From contig JAYKYS010000012.1 in assembly GCA_036924285.1 (NCBI GenBank), positions 13,268,001 to 13,332,000 of the forward strand: a DNA stretch of 64,000 nt. The letters are read 5' to 3'. Each line of letters begins with the position of its first letter. Position 1 is the stretch's first letter. The translations under genes were made by a program, and so were the position numbers. Positions 55,881 to 64,000 of this stretch are shown here, in pieces. Source of the stretch: Asterella californica. Its lineage: Eukaryota > Streptophyta > Marchantiopsida > Marchantiales > Aytoniaceae. The notes below the pieces were generated by a model that had not been told where the DNA came from, searched no databases, and was given only the letters and a program-made list of their open reading frames with translations.

Positions 55881-57750
55881 TGGTTGTAGTCGCTATATCC
55901 ATCCAAGAACGAGTACATATCGTGTCTTACCACAGAATCTAACGTCAAATCAGTGTATGATAAAGAGAATGCATCTGTAGTGGTAATCACATTTAGTTTT
56001 GGTAATCTACACAAAAGTGTAGCTTTCTGTTCTTTTTCAATATGATCACAATCGAGGATAATCATTCAGGTGTTTCTGTTTGATACACGAAGCCGGACAC
56101 TTAGCAGTTTGTCCAGCTCCTCTTTACTCTGCTGGCGTAATTCAGATTCATCTGATACTGCATATCTCAAAATGATCTTGCTTCATGTCACACCTCAATC
56201 TTGTGCTCGCAGATCTCTAGAGGAATCCATGTCAACTCTGTGTAATCCCAAGCGAAGATGTCCGAAGGACATCTTCGCTTGGGATTACACAGAGAGTCAT
56301 GGAGTAGTTGTATCAGTTTGCTCTTGAAGGCTCTATTGTATAAACGTCCATTGATCTTTACACATTTGGGAGATTTTTTGTCTCTGAGGTTGATCATCTT
56401 GATTGATTTTCGAATAATGTCATCCATTCTACCACATCACTTCCCTTCAACGATTCTTTGGCTTTGATCGTCACTGTTTGATGATGATTGGTTGATGAAG
56501 TTACCCACTTGGATAATGCATGATTGGGATTCAGCTCTGATATCTATGGTTGGACTTGACATATCTTCGAGATCGTTATCTCGGCGACTGGAATTAACGT
56601 AAGGTAGTCTTGGAATAGTTCCTCCTCTTGCTCGAGAGTAACAACTTTTGCCCAGTCTTCCCCTTCGAACGACATAGTCTATGTAAGTATATACCTCACC
56701 CCAGTTTGTAGATGTGTCATCTTACCCCCTCGTCAAACAATAATCATGTTAGTTGTCCAATCGTGATTCCACTTGCGTCACGAATCTACGTAAGGCCTAA
56801 CAACAATTTATTATCTTTGACATCTATCATATCAATGAAAAAAGCACTGATGATAAAGCGCAATCTCTGATACTTATCGGTATCATCTTTTGTATACCCT
56901 TTGGTTTAACTCTTCTATCATCTACCATACCTACCTAAATAAAGACTTGACGTAGATTGGTATAGCCGAGCTCATCACACGTAGTTGTATTAATGATGTT
57001 TACGTCTGATCCTTCATCGATTAGTATGTTTAAGAGTAATTTTCCTCCCACCATCACTTGTATGTAAGGACTCTATCAATACCAATTTCCTTCAATGATA
57101 TGAACAGTGGCTACTCCTGGAGTATCTGTATCCATGTCCGTCGCCTGCTGGATGAAGTCTACACACTGAGGGGTAATTTGGAGGAGTTTCTCTATAGTTA
57201 ATGAGATTGGTTGCACTAGGATTTGGTTGGTCATTGTTTCCATGGATACAACAGTTTCATTCCATCCTCTTTTGCCTCCAACTTGTCTGTCTTCATTCGT
57301 CTGTATTTCTTCTGTTATCCTACGAAAAGTGTGAATTTGTTCATCGAGCCGTTGATTAGCTTCACTACTCTTGGTGACAGATCGTGTCTATACTGCCAAC
57401 TTTGTGGTTCCCCTCCTTGATGATATCCAAAATCTATCATATCAATACGATGTACATTTGGTCTATTCGGCTGATTTCTTATAATTGCATCTCCTCGAGA
57501 TCCGCATCTAAATCTGTCATTCTCAACATCTTATGCTCTCCGAAGACATCCCTGCTGTATGTATGACCTCACTCATGACAGTAATGACAAAAAAAGGATC
57601 TGCTGGTCAAACTACCGTTCCTCTTTCGGCTGAGATATTACGACAAACGGCATCCTGTTGGGAGGTTTGTACTCGACAATTCACTACCTCATTGTCGTGT
57701 TGTGGATTAGTCTAATCGTGAAATATGGAAGACACATATACAGATTTTTG
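55880..57750 (-). pseudogene. pol: Gypsy gag-protease-RT relic
   Basis: In minus-strand order: a zinc knuckle FFCHYCHE*GHTYSRD near 57540-57600 (last Cys not evident); a protease region VMVGGKLLLNILIDEGSDVN near 56990-57080 (D-E-G for D-S/T-G); and RT starting DIFAWDYTELTWIPLEICEH near 56190-56280, with YQMNLNYASRVK, KLNVITTTDAFSLSYTDL and MYSFLDGYSDYNQV near 55920-56060. Stops and frameshifts throughout. The RT catalytic box and everything after it are missing. Confidence 0.8.
56236..56294. repeat. Perfect hairpin, 28-bp arms, 3-nt loop, inside RT relic
   Basis: Bases 56236-56263 pair exactly with 56267-56294 around GAA. The arms encode part of the FAWDYTE region of RT on both strands (both strands read RRCP-DIFAWDYTE), so one arm is the genuine RT segment and the other an inverted copy of it. 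Confidence 0.96.
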
Positions 57751-58375
57751 TAAACTCATCCTAAAAGTGATTCTGACTTCATCGTTGTGAAGAGCTCGAT
57801 GAGTAGGTCAAAATTGCTTTTTGGATCATCGCGAATCAAACTACAAGGAAAAGTTACAGAGTTTAGAAGATTTAAGGTTTCGATCATCATTGATGCTGAT
57901 GTGGCATTCGGTTTCCTGGCAGAACAGATTGACATGGTCATCCGAGGCTGATGGAACACTGACATGTGGTAGTGTAAGGCTGATGTGACATGTGACCAGG
58001 ACATGATATTGGGTGATTGAGACAAAATGATGAGGAGACAAGTACCGACGAGACGAAATGTTGACATGTCACTGCTGACAAATGATGATCTGTTGACATG
58101 GAGGTGACAACACGCAAAGATGACACATGGATGGTTGCATGTGTGTCATTTGACATTGTGCATGTCTGCCACTTGGCAGGACACATGGTCCTCAAGAGGC
58201 AGAAGAGGCAGCTTCTTAGAAAGTATATAAGCCGAGGAGTTTTCTGAATTTTCAGGGAGGTTTTGCGATTTTACGTTGTGATGCTACCAAAAGTTTTTGC
58301 CGGATTTTTGGAACTGATTTTGGGTTTGGATCAGTTGGATGAGGTTCCGTCAGTTTAGTCTCTATGGATAAAAGT
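57751..58375 (+). promoter_or_regulatory. LTR-like promoter region
   Basis: A run of TGACATG-type words (about 57960-58150) is followed by AGTATATAAGC near 58220, a good TATA context, then non-coding DNA. This looks like the U3/R of an LTR, but no partner LTR is in the window. Confidence 0.35.
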
Positions 58376-59225
58376 TGGCGGTGAACTACTTAGCTTGTAA
58401 GTAGATCCTCGCAAGGGTGCGGGTGAAAGTCGAGTTTAGGTGTTGAGGGCAAAGGTTGGAGATGAACTACTTACGCCCGTAAGTAGATCTCTGCATGTTT
58501 GATATAAGGGAAGGAGTAGGACGACTTCAAAAGGAGGAGGTTACATATTTCTGTCTTTTACGATGTTTGTTTCGTTGGAAAGCTGTCGATGTGGACTTTC
58601 ACCTTGGGCGTTCACATTTTCTGACTATTTGGGAGAAATTTTGCGAAGAACTACTTATGTGTGTAAGGTTGGGCAAGTTTGAGGAGTCGTATCAAGAGCT
58701 AGGAAGGTTAGTTTCTGATGATTTTTGTACTGTTGAAAAGCTCTTGAACATGGCCTCAACTGTAACCTTTCCGATTTTTGGTGATTTGAAGAAAAGATGG
58801 CGTGGAACTACTTACTTATTTACTATATATGTCAATAGATTACCATAACGTTTCCGTCTTTGAGGTGGAAATGTTGACTTTGAGAAGCTGCATCACGGAG
58901 CTAGAATGTCAGTTTGTCACGATTTTCATGTCGTTGGAAAGCTCGTGAGGAGAGCTTCAATCTTGTGTTCTCCATTTTTAGATCATTTAGGAAAATAGTT
59001 GCAGAGAACTACGTACACGAGTAAGTAGATTATCATAACTTCTCCTTATGTTGGAGCTGCGACAACTTTGAAGGGTTGTATCTTAGAGCTCAAGTGTCCG
59101 TTTTGGGAGATTTTTGAGGGCCTCTGAAACCTATCACCAAGAGTTATCTCATTGGTTTGTCAAAACATAAATTTGGAGATTCTGGAGGAAAAACATGTCG
59201 TGAACTACTTATGGATGTAAGTAGA
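58376..59225. repeat. Diverged tandem repeats with a CTACTTA..TAAGTAG palindrome
   Basis: A hairpin word CTACTTA-N4-8-TAAGTAG, or a close variant, recurs at 58387, 58467, 58651, 58808, 59009 and 59205. From the third copy each follows a GTTGGAAAGCT-type segment, giving a period of roughly 160-200 bp. The palindrome is better conserved than the spacers. No coding function is seen. Confidence 0.7.
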
Positions 59226-62200
59226 TTTCCACAAGGGTTGGTCTCGAGGAGAGCAAATCAGTTTTGATAAGATACAACTTTGACTAGAAAACTTGGTTTG
59301 AAGACATCTGGGTATCGTTTCAAAGGATTTTTAGAGGGCTCTCCAACCAGCTGGGAAGAAATAGTTTAAGAAATTTTGAGTTGACATCGCAAATCCAAAA
59401 AGGTTCGGTGTACATTATGTGTATATCGAGATGAGAAAAATCTAGCATTAATAAATCAATTCTTTGTGTGGGATTACATTTTGCTTCTTTCTCTCCAAGC
59501 CAGATACCACGTGTAGCCTATACACACTTCATGCAACGTATGATATGATATCGTGACTGGCCGAATCACAATGATTGCAAAACTTCGGACAAGTCGTTGC
59601 TTCATGTCCATTACGTTGACAGTATGACCACTCAACCAAACTTGATAAAGTCCTAATACAACTTGATGCATACCTCTAGTCTCTTAAGTATTCCAACAAG
59701 GTAAAGATGCATGCTTCAAATCACTCAGATCACAACATAGCACCAACGATGATGATACATGACAGCTTCGAAAATCCAACCAACGGCTTATGACTCATAG
59801 TGACTCTTTTTTCCTTTGCCACAAAGAGATGAAATCAGCCTCACACCTCCACAACGTCATGTTCTATGCAGGCATGGTAGTTTCAGCAACAAAATCTTCT
59901 CCAATTTCTTGAGAAGAACTAAAGTGACAATAGATGTGATTAAAAACTCGTACTCGCTAATAACAAAATTTTCTCCAAACTTTGAGACCTCAGTCCTCCT
60001 AAACCATTCGACCAATGGTGATCAAACTACATAGGAAATTGTATTCGACCCTTCAATCTTACCTTGTATAATTTTCAAGTTGAAGCCTCAACCCAACTCT
60101 CAGATATGGATCAACGTAATTTGTGCTAACTTAAGAGCTTTATAGACCCAAGTACATTTGATCCAAGACCTTGAACAACCTATTCTATCATTCGAGATGA
60201 AACTTTCCAGATATCCTACTGATAAGGCATCTCTCAATATTGGAGAATTTCACTCACAAATTCGACCTAGAACTCAAGAAATAGCAAATCTCCCGTGACT
60301 GTCACAGTTTCATAATATCCATCTCATCATGTGTGCACCAGTCAACTTCAATCGATAGGTTGACAATCCAAAACAATCAAGAATCGACTGAAATTGATAT
60401 CAAAACTACAAACTCGTCGCCAGCTCTGCAACCCAAATAACAGCTCCTCAAAACTCCTCACAAGTCTCTCGGAACAACCAAAAATATAAAAGTGGGTTTG
60501 AATTTCACCCCCTCCACTCAATCGATCATAGCGCCCTTAATCCTCCATGAAATCACTCAATTCTTCGACCTATATTGTAGCCCTGGTCGAGAGCTTTCCA
60601 TCCATATCCTTTCTTGCGCAAATGGACCTCCGAAGTCTCTCAAAACCACAAAAAATATCATGAAAAATAGCTTGAACACCATTGGTCCAAAAGTAGACCA
60701 ATAACAGCAAAAAGAGCTTTTGGTTTATCTTTTTTTTCACTCAACTTTTACCACTAGAACGACTTGTAACACCCAAGGAAACACTAGACACCACTAAGAT
60801 CATAAAATCCTTGATACAAGTTGAAGGATTCTTTTCAAACTTAAATACGCAGAAGGGCTCAACTAGAATGAGACCATTAAGTCACCAACGGATATAGTCA
60901 ATATTACAACCTGAAAACGGTCAACAATGAAAAAATGACAAAAGAAAACGGTGAAGCTATCACTTGGTTGAAATACTCTTTCTCAAAATTCTTCACGATC
61001 CATGTCTCAAACTGATTCTTCGACCTAGTCTCAAAATTCATGACGATTGATCTTTGATCTGCAGTGACATCGAATATCGACCCAAACGTTGAAAAGAACG
61101 TTGACTAGGTAGTTGAGATTCATTTTTTGACACACCAAGATGTACATTTCTAGATCTTAAATCTCTTCATATGTAACAATCGTAAGGATCATCACAAGCT
61201 ATAAATCCATCACCCTCCTCATGAGTTCATCACCAAAATACGAAACTAACCACTGTCGAAAGTGATAGCGGTGGATGCAATGAAGCTTGATGTGAAATAG
61301 ATTTGGAAAAAGAAGATCAGACTTCCGTCTATAACCACCACTCCCGTAGTTCTTCACTCCTCCATGTAGATCATCGAGAAACCCTCACGAATCACCCGCT
61401 AAGAGAGAATGTCTTATGAACCCTTGACTCATCATTTTATACTCAATTTTGGCGACAAGGACCATTGAAGTGAACGTGCACAGATTGATGATTCAGCATG
61501 TTTCACTGCCGTGCAATCACTGAGATAGATTATCGCGACATGACACTCATCACATCGTTCTGCGAGTTATGCGATAAAGTTCACGCAACATAGAAAAGAA
61601 ACACATCTTCAGCTCTATCAGAATTTCACACAAGAGTCGAACCGCAACACGACATCGAGTGAATGGACTTGAACTTTCTGTCTCTTTCAACGTCTGGGTA
61701 TGATTACTGTCGAGTAGAAGATCAATCATCGTGTGCGGATCACGAAGAACTTTGATGAGGTATATTGTAATGACTTGCTCATTTCCTTTTGTTGTATCTT
61801 TCATCGTAGATCGATTCAAGGTCATTATCTTGACTTTACATTGAATCTCGTATAATTTTATCTTATTATTATTTTTATCGTCTGACGAGAGTAATTATCC
61901 TATTTTAAGATTTAGATCCGAAATATTTTGTTCAAGCTTTGAAGGTGTAAGGGTTTTTAGGATAACAACTCGATCTATAGTACCAAGTAGGAGATAAGAT
62001 GATCTCCAATCTTTTTTCTCATTGATTCATCTTTTTATAATCAAGTTCAACGAGTTCAAAGGACGGTTTTGAGGTTTTGGAGATGTTCTCAAGGTCCTTC
62101 GTGGAGATCTTGTTGGAAAGCTCTCGAGCTAAGCTACAATCTGGAGGGGAAAATTGATCGATTTGGAGTTCTGTATGGAGTGTTAAGATCGTTCAAAGTC

Positions 62201-63568
62201 AAGTGGGTCAAATTGGTACCTTGAGTAATATTTCTGAGTGTCACGAGAGTTTGAGAGATGATATTTTGCTATTGTCAAGTGGATTGGATAGTTGACGCAG
62301 TGATGGTTCTACTCATATAAAATTAGCCCTACGTTTGGGTTGGATTTGACCTCGAAAGGATCGATTGAAGTTGGCTGCAATAGTTGAGAGATAGAAGTAA
62401 AATCGTTTTGCTTGGATTCAAAGGTTGAGTTGTTTCATGAGCAATCTCATAATAAAAATTTCCAAGATAAGAGTGTGCTCTATCAGCTTATTGCATGTGA
62501 AATTTCAGCTCATTTGGCTGAAATGAGAAGGTGTTGAGGTCGTGGATTTTAGCCATCGAGGTCTATAAAACTCATAAGTTAGCATAGACAAAAGGCTTGG
62601 TCCATGACGAGAAATTATTTTGGGATTTGAAGCTGAAATTTTGTAACATAGTAGTGAGGGGTCAAAGGGAATTTCTTATGAATTTTAAGCCCAATTGGAA
62701 GTTCAAGGTGGGAACAGTAGGTTGCCGAAGTTCAAATTATAGTGTGTTGAGTTTTGAAGCAGAAGAGTGATTTCACTTACATCTCTTGGTTGGTTTTGAA
62801 CAAAAGACTTGAGGTTTGGAGGTGGAACTTCTTGGAGGTGTTTCAAGTGAGATGAGGGAGCTATGTTGTGAATTTGACATGGAGATCATAATCAGAGAAG
62901 GCATTACACTATGTCAAAGTTGCTGACTAGAAATCTCTAACAACGAGATACAGTTGTCTTCGGCACTACGTCTTGAGCACACTTGTTGCTTACCGTGTGC
63001 ATACCTTACCTCGTTAGAAGCTCTAGAAGACAAGCTTTCTAGTGGTATGTTGCATGCTTAGTTTGGAGCTTGTTTGATCACTCAAAACTTAGATTAAACA
63101 TGCGGATCAAGAAGAAGGATTAAGACGTTTCGGGTTATAAGTGTTAGAAATGATCAATTTTGATCTATTGTCGTAAGAGCTACCTTGATCCGATCAATAT
63201 GTTTACCATTATAATTGGAAAGCTTGTACAATAGGCTATCCATTGTTGTAAAGTTCATCTTAAACAGAGCTCATATCAACAAACCGTAGAAGGTCAGAAT
63301 TGAGCATTTTTAAGTAACTTATCGAAGAAAAATAGTGAAGAGGGTATTGCCTAAGGGATTGTTTGAAGGTGCTTATGTGATCTAAAGCATATGTTTATCT
63401 TGTATGAACTCTTCTTGTACTTAGAATAAGATTGAAGGTCTAGTTGTGTTGGGTGCGCACGTGTGTTACACTTAATTAAAGTCATGTTGGAAATCGAGAC
63501 AAACTTGATAAACTGGATAGTGAGGGCATTATTATTTCATCGAGTTGGTCCAAGGTCTTGCCGTATTT
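59226..63568. other. Long non-coding stretch, no gene recognised
   Basis: Short frames on both strands without motifs. Words such as TTGGAAAGCTC recur (near 62110 and 63215), as in the preceding array, suggesting decayed repeat DNA. No tRNA, rRNA or transposon protein motif was found. Confidence 0.4.
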
Positions 63569-64000
63569 TGTGGTGCCCACAAATAACAGGATTCACGAAT
63601 TTTTAAAATTTTTAAGATTAATAACTTGTTTGTATAACTAAAGAAGCGTTGTTACTTAAGATTACTGCTTCCTTAGAAGGAAGATGATCTTATGAGCTTT
63701 TTAATAAGAAGTTGACTTCTTCGGAAGACGACCGTCTTCCGGAAAGCGTCTTCCGGTTGCGTCTTTGGAAGACGGCGGAAGACGAGAAGACGACAGAAGA
63801 CACCCATCTTCCGGAAGACAGTGACCGCAAAGACCTAACCATGAATTTCCAGGTAAAGGAGTAGGTGTACCTACTAGGTAACACCAAGGTGGTAGGTAGG
63901 TCAGGTAAGTCACCTAGGGTCGAAACCCTTAATCTGCGGGGAAGATGCGCAGGAAGCGCATTAGCGCATTCCAACTTCCCGCAGCAAGCACGCTTCTTGA
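63569..64000 (-). mobile_element. Gypsy LTR 3' part, inverted copy of 13499-13939
   Basis: Reverse complement of 13499-13939 with scattered substitutions and small indels in the GTCTTCC-rich part. Its inner end (GTGGGCACCACA on the minus strand) coincides with that of the other copy. The adjoining DNA is unrelated to gag, so it may be a solo LTR or an element end. It probably continues beyond the window. Confidence 0.7.

Overview
The window looks like nuclear DNA of a plant, most likely an early-diverging land plant such as a bryophyte. It carries intron-less genes of the fungal/algal-type high-affinity iron permease family (Ftr1) set in dense, decayed Ty3/gypsy and Ty1/copia LTR retrotransposons plus one hAT transposase relic. 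The organism call is inference. The gene and transposon calls rest on motifs read directly from the sequence. No bacterial operon signals, rRNA genes or CRISPR array were seen.

The only host genes I can support are a dispersed FTR1 cluster with five copies. Copy 1 (711-1656, +) is broken by a 2-nt deletion. Copies 2 (35063-36013, +), 3 (39059-40009, -) and 4 (48848-49789, +) are intact single-exon ORFs of 316, 316 and 313 aa. Copy 5 (53219-54151, -) is a pseudogene with many lesions. The family has two REXXE iron-binding motifs and about seven membrane segments. In fungi and green algae it works with a ferroxidase; none is encoded here. Flanking DNA was duplicated with the genes. There is an orphan 5' flank at about 11000-11455 and an orphan 3' flank at about 42140-44240, so the cluster has also been cut, inverted and recombined. 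Copy 1 is a chimera: its 5' part matches copy 3 and its 3' end matches copy 5.

Region by region: 1-1745 FTR1 copy 1. 1746-11000 mostly non-coding with a 192-bp tandem array, hairpins and old repeats. 11000-11455 orphan FTR1 upstream DNA. 11457-21770 nested gypsy elements, including a minus-strand integrase that ends in a PHD-type zinc finger. 21770-31680 a second plus-strand gypsy relic, then an LTR and primer-binding site of another element. 31680-34797 a minus-strand gypsy relic abutting FTR1 copy 2. 37641-38925 and 40640-42036 copia relics on either side of FTR1 copy 3. 42140-44240 orphan FTR1 downstream DNA. 46278-47780 hAT relic. 48270-51575 FTR1 copy 4 with complete flanks. 53100-54800 FTR1 copy 5. 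55580-57750 a minus-strand gypsy relic. 57750-63568 non-coding with a palindromic repeat array. 63569-64000 an inverted copy of the LTR piece at 13499-13939.

The most notable signals are: the FTR1 expansion and its chimeric/inverted flanks; a chromatin-reader-like PHD finger on a gypsy integrase; and a set of perfect or near-perfect short hairpins (20-33 bp arms, tiny loops) in unrelated sequences, which looks like a recurrent fold-back (template-switch) mutation process.
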